Below, in pieces: positions 16,775 through 25,832 of a stretch of 64,000 bases of DNA (positions are counted from its first letter, which is position 1; the number at the start of each line of letters is the position of its first letter). The notes below the pieces were generated by a model. It was not told the origin of the DNA. It was given only the letters and a program-made list of their open reading frames with translations, and searched no databases. The DNA is taken from contig NZ_WMEZ01000002.1 of assembly GCF_009856415.1 (NCBI RefSeq), positions 496,001 to 560,000 on the forward strand. The letters are read 5' to 3'. The DNA comes from Halobacillus litoralis. Lineage in GTDB: Bacteria; Bacillota; Bacilli; Bacillales; Halobacillaceae. A program made the position numbers and the translations under genes.

Positions 16775-17725
16775 TTATAAGCCTCCTGTCTCGATGTTCA
16801 ATGTCCACGTGTAAGAGCCGTGTGCTGGGATATAGGAAACTTTGCCGATTTTTTCAGCAAGATACACATCGTCATATACGCCTGTGCACGGTTCCAATGC
16901 GATATTATGCTCTCCCCGGTAGCCGCCGCGCGTTTTCCACACGCCAAGATACGGCACTTTATTTTCAGGAAAACGATACGTCAGTTTTCTGTTCAAGTTG
17001 GGTTGGACGAGCGAGCACCATCCTTTAGACAGCGGCTCTGTGAAATAAAATTTCTCTGCCGTTCCTTCTTCCATCGGCTCAAGCTCGCTGAGGTCGATCT
17101 TACTGCCTGTTTTCGCTGACTTTGTTTCCGGATAAGCGTGTGTCGTCCCCCAGTCGCCGAGGTGCTGCGATCCTTTTTCCACATTCATCACTTGCTTCAT
17201 GTCTTCCGGCACTTCGATGGCGGTGTGTTCATCAAGATTGAGCAAAGCATGAGGGGTCCAAATGAATGGAAACGGCTCATCACTCTTGTTGATGGCTTCA
17301 TATTTAATCGTGACGCCATCGCCGTGCAGACAGATTTTCTTTTTCAATGCATAAGGGAACTCTGGACTGTGGACCTCAAGCGAAACCCCATCATAGGTCG
17401 CTTTATATTCCCACGGAAGCGTCCATACTTCTCCGTGATCGGGGATCTCCTTCCAGTCTGTCGGATGAGGGCCCTTGTCGATCCCAGGAAACATCTCGTC
17501 AAAACCACTAGAATCATAGTTGGAAAAATCCGCTCCGTACGGCGGGATTTCGAGATTAGGACGGTCGGTCTGATACAACCATTCATAATCGGCTTCTTTA
17601 TCAAAGAAACTGACCATCTTCCCTCCGTATCCCGGTAGGATCACCGCTCTTACCCTCTCATTTTCCAATACAACGGCATCCAGACTCTTGAATTTCGTCT
17701 TCTGGTACGTACAAACATCGACCAT
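16775..17725 (-). CDS. Aldose 1-epimerase-like (galactose mutarotase) protein
   Basis: A 316-residue mutarotase-fold protein, likely interconverting galactose anomers for GalK. The beta-sandwich family features include RVRAVILPGYGGKMVSFFDK near the N-terminus, FIWTPHALLNL (about 152-162, with the conserved histidine) and a C-terminal LEPCTGVYDD with an acidic pocket residue. It resembles the DUF4432/YphB branch more than classical GalM, so exact substrate is open. It lies between galT and the GH42 gene, with no gap to the latter. Confidence 0.8.
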   Translation of the reverse strand: MVDVCTYQKTKFKSLDAVVLENERVRAVILPGYGGKMVSFFDKEADYEWLYQTDRPNLEIPPYGADFSNYDSSGFDEMFPGIDKGPHPTDWKEIPDHGEVWTLPWEYKATYDGVSLEVHSPEFPYALKKKICLHGDGVTIKYEAINKSDEPFPFIWTPHALLNLDEHTAIEVPEDMKQVMNVEKGSQHLGDWGTTHAYPETKSAKTGSKIDLSELEPMEEGTAEKFYFTEPLSKGWCSLVQPNLNRKLTYRFPENKVPYLGVWKTRGGYRGEHNIALEPCTGVYDDVYLAEKIGKVSYIPAHGSYTWTLNIETGGL

Positions 17726-17739
17726 TGGTCACCGCCTCC

Positions 17740-19248
17740 TTAACCTAATTGTTTCAAGAAACGCTGGAACGCTTCCTTCCCTTCTTCTGTACGTTTGAAC
17801 ACCCCTGCATGTTCCAAAACTTCGGAAAATCGTTTACCGATTTCTTCTTGCATCTGTTCCCAAACGGCTTGTTCTGATGTTGTGTTCCAATGGATCTGCT
17901 TCGCCCACGGCACGTGTTTGGCGACAGCTCCATCATTCGTCGCTGCGTCTAATTTTTCTTCTTTTATAAAACGGCTCAGCTGCTCCATTTCATTCACCAA
18001 TCGCCCTGGAAGCACGGCAAGTCCCATGACTTCGATCAGACCGATGTTTTCTTTTTTAATATGGTGCACTTCTTTATGAGGATGGAAAATCCCCATTGGA
18101 TGAGCTTCATTCGTCCGGTTGTTTCTGAGGACGAGGTCGAGCTCATACTGCCCCTCTCTGTAACGGGCGATCGGGGTCACCGTGTTATGAGGTTCTCCCT
18201 CTGTTTCTGCGAAAACTTCTACTTTTTCATCCGAATAATTCCGCCATGACTGCAAGATGACGTCTCCGAGTTCCGATACCCGGTGACGGTCCTCGCCTCT
18301 CAAACGAATGACAGACATCGGCCAGTGGACAATACCAGCCTCGACATCTTTGAATCTTGGAATATCGAACGTTTCCTCCACGGGTGCTTTCGCCATCGGA
18401 AATTCATGGTGGCCACCCTGGAAGTGGTCATGACTCAGAATTGATCCGCCAACGATGGGTAGATCTGCGTTCGATCCTACAAAATAGTGAGGCAGTTGGT
18501 CCGTGAAATCGAGGAGACGATCAAAGCCTTCCTTGGAGACCTTCATCGGACGGTGCTCCCGTGATAAAACGATGGCATGCTCGTTGTAGTACACATACGG
18601 TGAATACTGCAGGAACCAGTGCTCCCCTTCGAGATCGACCGGGATGATACGGTGGTTGTCCCGCGCCGGGTGATCGAGCCTGCCGGCGTACCCGACATTC
18701 TCTTTACACAGCAGACAATCGGGATAAGAGGATTGTTTCTTCGCTTTTGCTGCCGCGATCGATTTTGGATCTTTTTCCGGCTTTGATAGATTGATGGTAA
18801 TCTCTAACTCTCCATAGTCTGTCGTGCTGTACCAGTGTTTGTTTTTAGCGATGCGGTCTGTGCGGATGTAATGGGAGTTCTTGGATAGTTGATAAAAATA
18901 ATCCGTTGCTGCCTGCGGTCCTTCTTTTTCGAATTTGTAATAAAAGTCCCTGGTCACCTCGGATGGACGCGGAACGAGGATATCCATGATTTTCGCATCC
19001 AAGAGGTCCCGGTCAGTGACCGTATCTTCTTCGATGATCTTTTTTTCAACCGCATAGGAAAGCATGCGGTGCAGGATGGCAACAGGAGTGGTGTAGTCTT
19101 CCTCTTCAGGAGAAACTTCCACGAAAGCGCCTTCAAGTTTGAACAAATGAAAGAAACGGTTCCGGACATAATCGACGTCCCATACCGAGATCAACCTTTT
19201 GTGCAGTCCATAATGAATGAGATGTTCAATGTCTTGATAAATCGTCAT
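17740..19248 (-). CDS. galT: UDP-glucose--hexose-1-phosphate uridylyltransferase, class II
   Basis: Second Leloir step: transfers UMP from UDP-glucose to galactose-1-phosphate. The 502-residue length and the motifs LCKENVGYAGRLDHPARDNHRIIP and GGSILSHDHFQGGHHEFPM are those of the long Firmicute GalT type. The SHDHFQGG histidines include the uridylylated residue. It follows galE by 15 bases and precedes the mutarotase in the operon. Confidence 0.95.
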   Translation of the reverse strand: MTIYQDIEHLIHYGLHKRLISVWDVDYVRNRFFHLFKLEGAFVEVSPEEEDYTTPVAILHRMLSYAVEKKIIEEDTVTDRDLLDAKIMDILVPRPSEVTRDFYYKFEKEGPQAATDYFYQLSKNSHYIRTDRIAKNKHWYSTTDYGELEITINLSKPEKDPKSIAAAKAKKQSSYPDCLLCKENVGYAGRLDHPARDNHRIIPVDLEGEHWFLQYSPYVYYNEHAIVLSREHRPMKVSKEGFDRLLDFTDQLPHYFVGSNADLPIVGGSILSHDHFQGGHHEFPMAKAPVEETFDIPRFKDVEAGIVHWPMSVIRLRGEDRHRVSELGDVILQSWRNYSDEKVEVFAETEGEPHNTVTPIARYREGQYELDLVLRNNRTNEAHPMGIFHPHKEVHHIKKENIGLIEVMGLAVLPGRLVNEMEQLSRFIKEEKLDAATNDGAVAKHVPWAKQIHWNTTSEQAVWEQMQEEIGKRFSEVLEHAGVFKRTEEGKEAFQRFLKQLG

Positions 19249-19263
19249 ATCCTCACCACCCTT

Positions 19264-20253
19264 TTAATCTTCGTACCCATGTGGATGTTCTTGAAACCAC
19301 TTCCATGCCGATTCAATCATTTTTTCAACCTCTGGATATTGAGGCGACCATCCAAGCTCTTTCCTCGCTTTTTCAGAGGAGGCGACGAGCTGCGCCGGAT
19401 CGCCGGCACGTTTGGGTGCAACTTCAGCGGGCACCGGATGCCCCGTCACTTTACGAACCGCTTCGATGATTTCTTTCACGCTGAAACCTTGCCCATTTCC
19501 GAGGTTGTAGATGGTGCTTGCGCCTCCCTTTTTCAAGCGATCGATCGCCTGCAGATGAGCAGCCACCAAATCTTCGACGTGAATGTAATCGCGAATACAA
19601 GTACCATCAGCGGTCGGATAATCATCACCGAAGATCATGATCTTCTCCCTTTTTCCAAGGGCTACTTGTAAAACGATCGGAATAAGGTGGGTTTCCGGAC
19701 GATGATCTTCTCCAATTCGTCCTTTGACGTCCGCTCCCGCCACATTAAAATAGCGGAGCACGGTGTACTGGATACCGTAAGCTTCTTCAGCCCATTTGAG
19801 CATTTTTTCAATGGCAAGCTTCGTCTCCCCGTATGGATTCGTCGGCTGTGTTGGATCGTTTTCCTGAATCGGCATCTGTTCCGGCTCTCCATACACAGCG
19901 GCCGTTGAAGAAAAGACCATCCGTTTTACGTCATGAGCTGCCATGGCCTTTAAAAGCGATGTCGCCCCTCCGACGTTGTTATCATAATATTGAAGAGGTT
20001 TTTCCACACTTTCTCCTACTAGAGAATCGGCAGCAAAATGGAGCACGGAGTCGATTTCATTTTCTTCGAATACAGAGTTCATGAAGGCCTCATCACGTAA
20101 GTCACCCTCATACCGTTTCACCCCATCCAGCACAGCTGGTCGGTGCCCTGTCTGCAGGTTATCCACGACGATGACGTTTTCGCCCTGATCGAGAAGCTGT
20201 GCTACGGCGTGACTTCCGATATACCCCGCTCCACCACATACAAGTACTGTCAT
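19264..20253 (-). CDS. galE: UDP-glucose 4-epimerase
   Basis: Interconverts UDP-galactose and UDP-glucose. The 329-residue short-chain dehydrogenase fold carries the NAD motif GGAGYIGSH (7-15), the catalytic serine in VFSSTAAVYG and the YxxxK pair in NPYGETKLAIEKM. The start ATG overlaps the galK stop (ATGA), with GGAGGAG as the ribosome site inside the galK end. Confidence 0.95.
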   Translation of the reverse strand: MTVLVCGGAGYIGSHAVAQLLDQGENVIVVDNLQTGHRPAVLDGVKRYEGDLRDEAFMNSVFEENEIDSVLHFAADSLVGESVEKPLQYYDNNVGGATSLLKAMAAHDVKRMVFSSTAAVYGEPEQMPIQENDPTQPTNPYGETKLAIEKMLKWAEEAYGIQYTVLRYFNVAGADVKGRIGEDHRPETHLIPIVLQVALGKREKIMIFGDDYPTADGTCIRDYIHVEDLVAAHLQAIDRLKKGGASTIYNLGNGQGFSVKEIIEAVRKVTGHPVPAEVAPKRAGDPAQLVASSEKARKELGWSPQYPEVEKMIESAWKWFQEHPHGYED

Positions 20254-21422
20254 ATTCTCTCCTCCTCCAAGCGTTTCGCGCCATCCCCGATTTCCACGAC
20301 ATAAAAGTCTGCTTCTAAGCCCGTTTGTTCTTGATACCGTCGTCCGACCACTTCGATGAAACCATCCACATGCGTTCGTTTGACGAGGCTGATCGTGCAG
20401 CCGCCAAATCCGGCTCCTGTCATGCGGGACCCGACAGCTCCTTCTTTCCAGGCCGCTTCGACGAGGGCATCCAGCTCTTTCCCTGTCACTTCGTAATCAT
20501 CTCGCAGTGATATGTGGGAAGCGTTCATCAACTTTCCGAACCCTTCAATATCCCCGGCATTCAGCTGATGGACCGCTTCAATGGTGCGCTCGTTTTCATA
20601 GACCGCATGTTTTGCGCGCTTTTGAACGGTTGCATCTTCTATCGTTGATTTGTGTGTTTCAAAATCTTCGACACTCAAATCTCCTAAACTATTGATAGAA
20701 GCGACTTGCTTCAACTGCTTCAGTGCCTGTTCGCATTCCTCTCTCCGCTCGTTGTACTTGGAATCAGCAAGGCCGCGCCGCTTATTCGTATTTGCAATAA
20801 CCAAAGCATGGTTTTCGAGTCGGAGAGGCGTGTACTGATAGTCCAGCGTGTCACAGTTCAAAAGCATGGCGTGATCCTTTTTCCCCAATCCGATGGCGAA
20901 CTGGTCCATGATGCCACAGTTGACACCGACGAATTCGTTTTCCGCCTGTTGAGCAAGCTGGACCATTTTCACACGGTCAATGGATAAATCAAACAGCTCT
21001 TCCAGCACGACCCCTGTGGCAACTTCAATGGATGCGGAGGATGAAAGCCCGGCCCCATTGGGAATGTTTCCGTAAAAAGCAAGATCGAGTCCTGTATCGA
21101 TGTCATAGCCGGCTTTTCGAAAAACATCGATGACGCCTTTCGGATAATTGGCCCAGTCATGATCTTCCTCATATACAAGTCCTTCTAGATGAGTTTCGAC
21201 AATTCCTTTGTCCGGAAAATTCATAGAGTAAAAACGGAGCTTCTGATCTTCTCTTTTTCTCGCAGCGACATACGTTCCGACACTCAGCGCACAAGGAAAC
21301 ACATGCCCTCCGTTGTAGTCTGTGTGCTCACCGATCAAGTTCACACGACCTGGAGCAAAAAACGTCTGCGCTTCCTGTCCTCCGCTGAATTTCTCCTCAA
21401 AAACGGAAAGTAAATCTTCCAT
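20250..21422 (-). CDS. galK: Galactokinase
   Basis: Phosphorylates galactose at C1. This GHMP kinase has the signature GRVNLIGEHTDYNGG near 25-39, the ATP loop IPNGAGLSSSASIEVATG and the C-terminal MTGAGFGGCTISLV. The longest frame begins earlier at 21443, but AAGGAGG lies eight bases before the ATG at 21420-21422, giving 390 residues. It is tightly packed between the GH36 gene and galE. Confidence 0.95.
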   Translation of the reverse strand: MEDLLSVFEEKFSGGQEAQTFFAPGRVNLIGEHTDYNGGHVFPCALSVGTYVAARKREDQKLRFYSMNFPDKGIVETHLEGLVYEEDHDWANYPKGVIDVFRKAGYDIDTGLDLAFYGNIPNGAGLSSSASIEVATGVVLEELFDLSIDRVKMVQLAQQAENEFVGVNCGIMDQFAIGLGKKDHAMLLNCDTLDYQYTPLRLENHALVIANTNKRRGLADSKYNERREECEQALKQLKQVASINSLGDLSVEDFETHKSTIEDATVQKRAKHAVYENERTIEAVHQLNAGDIEGFGKLMNASHISLRDDYEVTGKELDALVEAAWKEGAVGSRMTGAGFGGCTISLVKRTHVDGFIEVVGRRYQEQTGLEADFYVVEIGDGAKRLEEERI

Positions 21423-21439
21423 TTCTATTCCCTCCTTCT

Positions 21440-23656
21440 TCATTTTTTCTCTTTGATAACAAAAAGCTGAGACTGGTGATCCCCGCTGCGTTCTGCTTTT
21501 TCATGATTCGCTCCATTGAACTCCACACCAAGGGGGAGTCCACGGTACATCAGTTCGTCCCCATAAAACGTAGCGGATGTTTCCTCTATTTCATACCGCT
21601 TCTCAGGATCCAGACCGCGCAGTTTTACAACCTGGTCGTTCTTAGGATTCGGAAAGTAATGCGCACGGTACCAGCCGACGACCGCCTGGGATTTTTCTTC
21701 TGAGACGACCATCCAGGCCGTATCCTGATTTTTAAATGGATCGGCCAACCGATAAAACGTGCCGGAATGAATCAAACGACGAAGCGATTGAAATTCGGTG
21801 ATTTGTTCTTTTACGATGGCCTTTTCTTCCTTCGTCAATTGGCTGGGATCGAATTCATAGCCGAACGTCCCGAAGTAGGCAACATCAGCACGGAACTTCA
21901 AAGGCGTGTTCCGATACGTCTGGTGATTCGGTACCGCGGAGACATGCGATCCCATGCTGCATAATGGGTAGGCAAGAGACGTGCCGTATTGGATCTTCAA
22001 CCGTTCAACGGCATCCGTATCGTCACTCGTCCATGCTTGTGGAGCATAATAAAGAAGCCCGGCATCAAACCGCCCCCCTCCACCCGCGCAAGATTCGAAC
22101 AAGACATCCGGATATTTCGTCGTCAAACGCTCATACAGCTCATAGACTCCGAGGATGTACGGATGAAAAAAGTTGACCTGGTCATACAGATATTGGGAAT
22201 AAGGTTCTGTGATGTTGCGGTTCATATCCCATTTGATGTAGTCGAGTCCTGTTTCGTCGATGAGCGAACTCATCCGTTCGAACAAGTAATCCACCACCTG
22301 AGGGTTGGTGAAATCGAGCACCTTTTGATTCCGCTCCAGCGTCTGATGTCTGTGCGGTGGACCGACGACCCATTCCGGGTGCTGTTTCATCAGTTCTGAT
22401 TCAGGACTGATCATTTCCGGTTCAAACCAGAGCCCGAACTGAAGGCCTTTTGCTTTCACTTTCTTCGCTAACGTTCCAATCCCGTTTGGCAGTTTTTTAT
22501 CATCGACAAACCAGTCACCAAGTGAAGTGGTATCATCATTGCGTTTTCCAAACCAGCCGTCATCAAGAACGAACAGCTCGACTCCGAGATCTCGCGCTTC
22601 ATCTGTAAAACGATCCAATTTTTCTTCATTAAAATCAAAATACGTCGCTTCCCAGTTGTTGATCAGAATCGGACGTTCTTTTTCCATCCACCGAGGCGCA
22701 ATCAAATGCTTGCGGTGCAAGTCATGGAACGTCTGGCTCATTTCGTTCAAGCCGTTTTCTGTATAAGTCAAGATCACTTCCGGGTTTTGAAAGCTTTCAT
22801 TTTGTGCTAATTTCCATTGAAAAGCCTGCGGATGGATGCCCATCGACAAGCGGGTTGTACCATAATGATCGACCTCAGCCTGCGCGAGGAAATTCCCACT
22901 GTAGACGAACTGCATCGCCACCGCTTCCCCGCTGTCCTCGGTCGTCTCTTCCCTTTTTAAAGCCAGAAAAGGATTGTGCTGATGAGAGCTCGCCCCGCGC
23001 ACACTTCCAATCGACGATACGCCGGCCGTGAGTTTTCTCGTTTCGATGTGACGTTCCCGGGCCCATGCGCCGGAAAGATGAACCATTTCATAATCCGCGT
23101 CAGGGAGGTCGATGGATGAAGACATGGAATGCTTCAAGGTGACCGGCTCTTTCCCATGATTGGTGAGGCGATTGCTTCTAGTGAGCGCAGGTAGGTCACG
23201 GAAGATCGTATACATGAGCTCCCACTCCACCTGTGCCTGGTCGTCGACGAGTGTGACCACAAGCGTTTCTGCTTCTGATTCTTGAGCGAAAGTTGCCGGA
23301 AGACCTTCTAAGTTCGGCTTCCCTTTGATTATCTGGTGTTTTTTATAACGAAAATCAGCGACGGATGCGCCGTTTTGTTCTTCTAAAATGATCGCTGGCG
23401 TACGAAAATCTCCTTTTCCGTAAACCGGTGCTTCCTGTCTGACGGTCTCTAATGAAAAACCAAGATCCCCTTCGAACGTATGTGTCGTCGAAGGGTTGGT
23501 ATTTTTATAGTCTTGAAAATGGCGGAAGTCCCGGTCACGAAGTGCTTTGCCATAGTAGAGATGACCGAGCTGTCCGTTTTTCATGACGTGGAAAATATAA
23601 CTGATTTGTCCATTGGTGAGATGAAATTGTTGTGTTTCTTCATTAATAAAGATCAA
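21440..23656 (-). CDS. GH36 alpha-galactosidase
   Basis: Hydrolyses raffinose-type alpha-galactosides after uptake. The 738-residue length and layout match tetrameric Bacillaceae enzymes: a beta-sandwich N-terminal domain, a TIM barrel with the nucleophile in YIKWDMNRNIT (about residue 480) and the acid/base in TSDDTDAVERL (about 550), then a beta C-terminal domain. No signal peptide, so it acts inside the cell. The start is a TTG eight bases after AGGAGG. It is adjacent to the ABC permease genes, so its substrate is probably what the transporter imports. Confidence 0.95.
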   Translation of the reverse strand: MIFINEETQQFHLTNGQISYIFHVMKNGQLGHLYYGKALRDRDFRHFQDYKNTNPSTTHTFEGDLGFSLETVRQEAPVYGKGDFRTPAIILEEQNGASVADFRYKKHQIIKGKPNLEGLPATFAQESEAETLVVTLVDDQAQVEWELMYTIFRDLPALTRSNRLTNHGKEPVTLKHSMSSSIDLPDADYEMVHLSGAWARERHIETRKLTAGVSSIGSVRGASSHQHNPFLALKREETTEDSGEAVAMQFVYSGNFLAQAEVDHYGTTRLSMGIHPQAFQWKLAQNESFQNPEVILTYTENGLNEMSQTFHDLHRKHLIAPRWMEKERPILINNWEATYFDFNEEKLDRFTDEARDLGVELFVLDDGWFGKRNDDTTSLGDWFVDDKKLPNGIGTLAKKVKAKGLQFGLWFEPEMISPESELMKQHPEWVVGPPHRHQTLERNQKVLDFTNPQVVDYLFERMSSLIDETGLDYIKWDMNRNITEPYSQYLYDQVNFFHPYILGVYELYERLTTKYPDVLFESCAGGGGRFDAGLLYYAPQAWTSDDTDAVERLKIQYGTSLAYPLCSMGSHVSAVPNHQTYRNTPLKFRADVAYFGTFGYEFDPSQLTKEEKAIVKEQITEFQSLRRLIHSGTFYRLADPFKNQDTAWMVVSEEKSQAVVGWYRAHYFPNPKNDQVVKLRGLDPEKRYEIEETSATFYGDELMYRGLPLGVEFNGANHEKAERSGDHQSQLFVIKEKK

Positions 23657-23671
23657 TGGCTGCTCCTCCTT

Positions 23672-24502
23672 CTACTCTTTGACAGATCCGCCGAGAATTC
23701 CGGAGATGAACTGCTTTTGCAGCAACAAGAAGAAAATCATGATCGGCAATGTAGACAACGTTGTTCCCATCATGACCTGCCCGTAGTCAATCCGTGACAT
23801 CCCGACAAGACTGGAGAGAGCGACCGGCAAGGTGTACATTTCCTGAGATTGCAGAACGACGAGCGGCCAAATAAAGTTGTTCCACTGGAACATGAACAAG
23901 AAAATCGCAACAGCGGCAAGCGCGGGACGCATGACGGGAAGTACGATGCGGAAGAAAATATGAAACTCCCCAGCCCCGTCCACACGCGCGGCTTCAAGCA
24001 AAGAATCCGGAATGGACTGCATGTTCTGTCTCATCAGGAAAATCGCGAATGGATAAGCGACCTGTGGAAGGATGACCGCCTGGAACGTGTTCAACCAGCC
24101 GACACTTCCGAAGATTTCGAACAAAGGAATCAACGTTACGTGATAAGGAATCATGATCGCGACAAGCAACATGAAGAAAATCGCGTTACGTCCTTTGAAT
24201 TGGAACTTCGCAAACGCATAGCCCGCCGCCGTACAAACGATGGCCGAGATGGCCGTAAACGTCAGCGTAATGAACAAGGAGTTCCCCATGACGCGGATGA
24301 TGCCAATGTTTTCATTCAAGTTTTTAAAGTTCTCCCAACCATAATTCCCTGGAAGGAAGTTCGGTGGAACCTTGAAAATTTCTCCTGACGGGTTCGTCGC
24401 CCCGACAAACATCCAATAGAACGGGAAGACGGAAATAATGACCCCTATGAATAAGAAAGCATATAGAAACGTCTTTTTAAGTGGACTGATCTGTTGCTTC
24501 AT
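23672..24502 (-). CDS. CUT1 sugar ABC transporter permease (MalG type)
   Basis: One of two membrane subunits of the galactoside importer, 276 residues and six helices. The EAA loop that contacts the ATPase reads EAARVDGAGEFHIFFRIVLPVMRPA (about 185-209). Its ATG overlaps the stop of the partner permease by four bases. No ATPase gene is nearby, so a shared MsmX-like ATPase elsewhere is expected, as is usual for Bacillaceae CUT1 systems. Confidence 0.94.
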   Translation of the reverse strand: MKQQISPLKKTFLYAFLFIGVIISVFPFYWMFVGATNPSGEIFKVPPNFLPGNYGWENFKNLNENIGIIRVMGNSLFITLTFTAISAIVCTAAGYAFAKFQFKGRNAIFFMLLVAIMIPYHVTLIPLFEIFGSVGWLNTFQAVILPQVAYPFAIFLMRQNMQSIPDSLLEAARVDGAGEFHIFFRIVLPVMRPALAAVAIFLFMFQWNNFIWPLVVLQSQEMYTLPVALSSLVGMSRIDYGQVMMGTTLSTLPIMIFFLLLQKQFISGILGGSVKE

Positions 24503-25464
24503 TTATCTTCACCTGCCCATTTCATTTGTGCCCAGGAAAGGACCCCGATGATTAATACAAGAACGTAAGCAATGGCGGATGCGTATCCGAAATCAAAGTA
24601 ACGGAAGCCATTTTGGTACAAATAAAGCGTGATGGTCAGCGTGGCATTATTTGGACCACCCTGCGTAAGAATGTAAGGCTCATCGAACAACTGCAGCGTA
24701 CCGATCGTGGATAATACGAAAGTGAACAAGAAGATCGGCTTCAATTGTGGCACGGTAATGTAAAAGAATTGACGAACCTTTCCTGCACCGTCCATCTCCG
24801 CTGCTTCATAAAGCGAACCAGGAATGTTTTGCAGACCTGCTAGGAAAATGACCATGTTGTACCCGGTCCAGCGCCACGTAATCGCCGCCATCAGTGCAAC
24901 TTTTGCCCAGAATGGATCAGACAACCAGGCGATCGCCTCAATACCAAACAGTGAAAGTACATAGTTCGCAAGGCCATAGTTTTCATCAAGTATAATCATG
25001 AAGATGATGGAAGATGCGACCAATGCTGTAATTGCAGGCATGAAGAAAGCAATACGGAAGAAGCTCTTCATTTTCACCAGTTGTGAATTAAGCGCAACCG
25101 CGATGACGACAGCTAAGAACAACTGGATCGGTACTTGAATGAGCAAAATGAGGAACGTATTTCCGAGGGCTTTGTAAAATAAGGTGTCCTGGAACAATCG
25201 AATGTAGTTATCCAGTCCGACAAATTCATACCCTGATCCTGCACGCGTCTGAAAACTCAATAATAAAGACGAAAGGACTGGATAAACGGTAAAGATCAAG
25301 AAGAAGGTTACGGCTGGAAGAATAAATAAGTACGGCACCGTTTTCGGTGTAATCCACTTCTTACGGGATTTCGGTTTTTGGCTGGACGGACCCGGTTTCT
25401 TAGATGGCTGTTTGTTCGGTCCATGGTTGGTATTTGCCATCTGTTCTGCATTCGGTTGACTCAC
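24499..25464 (-). CDS. CUT1 sugar ABC transporter permease (MalF type)
   Basis: Second permease subunit, 321 residues with six helices and the EAA loop YEAAEMDGAGKVRQFFYITVPQLKP (about 220-245). A basic, Pro/Ser/Lys-rich cytoplasmic extension (residues 9-37) precedes the first helix. Translation probably starts at GTG, nine bases after GAGGGGG. This gene opens the permease-aga-gal transcription unit with its own promoter. Confidence 0.93.
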   Translation of the reverse strand: MSQPNAEQMANTNHGPNKQPSKKPGPSSQKPKSRKKWITPKTVPYLFILPAVTFFLIFTVYPVLSSLLLSFQTRAGSGYEFVGLDNYIRLFQDTLFYKALGNTFLILLIQVPIQLFLAVVIAVALNSQLVKMKSFFRIAFFMPAITALVASSIIFMIILDENYGLANYVLSLFGIEAIAWLSDPFWAKVALMAAITWRWTGYNMVIFLAGLQNIPGSLYEAAEMDGAGKVRQFFYITVPQLKPIFLFTFVLSTIGTLQLFDEPYILTQGGPNNATLTITLYLYQNGFRYFDFGYASAIAYVLVLIIGVLSWAQMKWAGEDK

Positions 25465-25498
25465 AATGTTCTACCCCCTCAAAGATATTGGTCAGTGC

Positions 25499-25583
25499 TA
25501 AAAGCGCCTTCAAAATTAAGCATTTAGACTTTGTTAATTAATTTAATTTACTTAATAGTAACATAGCTTCCTGTGTTTGTCTG
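25499..25583 (-). promoter_or_regulatory. Second galactoside promoter with ROK box and cre-like site
   Basis: Minus strand -35 CAGACA (25578-25583), 17-bp spacer, -10 TACTAT (25555-25560). Immediately downstream is an AT-rich box (25534-25555) starting TTAAGTAAATTAAATTAA, like those at 27186 and 27323, then a cre-like TGAAGGCGCTTTTA (25499-25512, two mismatches). The order promoter-box-cre repeats that of the binding-protein gene. Confidence 0.5.
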
Positions 25584-25636
25584 CTTCATTTTCAGAAAAA
25601 TTACATTCATTTTTTTCCTTAATAAAAGCTCCTTTG

Positions 25637-25768
25637 TTACAGGTTCAGACTCGATCCATAAAGGCTGTATTCGTTAGGGTCCAAACCAATGGAAGTCCAG
25701 GAAATCCCTTGTTCCTGAAGCGCTGATGTTTCTCCTCGATCTGCAATGGACCGAGTATATGCTTTAAC
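25637..25768 (-). pseudogene. C-terminal remnant of a lost protein
   Basis: Between the binding-protein gene and the permeases, 44 in-frame codons with no start or ribosome site read VKAYTRSIADRGETSALQEQ then GISWTSIGLDPNEYSLYGSS and end LNL-stop. The composition is protein-like (no stops, sensible residue mix), and the SWTSIGLDPN stretch recalls the end of a glycoside hydrolase, but I cannot identify it. The terminator at 25770 cuts into its upstream end. Confidence 0.4.
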
Positions 25769-25769
25769 A

Positions 25770-25807
25770 AAAAAGGTCGATCTCCACTTTGGGAGATCGA
25801 CCTTTTT
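25770..25807. terminator. Terminator after the galactoside-binding protein gene
   Basis: GGTCGATCTCC / GGAGATCGACC stem flanked by AAAAA and TTTTT, so it works in both directions. It separates the highly expressed binding protein from the permease unit. Confidence 0.85.
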
Positions 25808-25832
25808 CGTTCTATTTTTTATAGGGAGTCAA

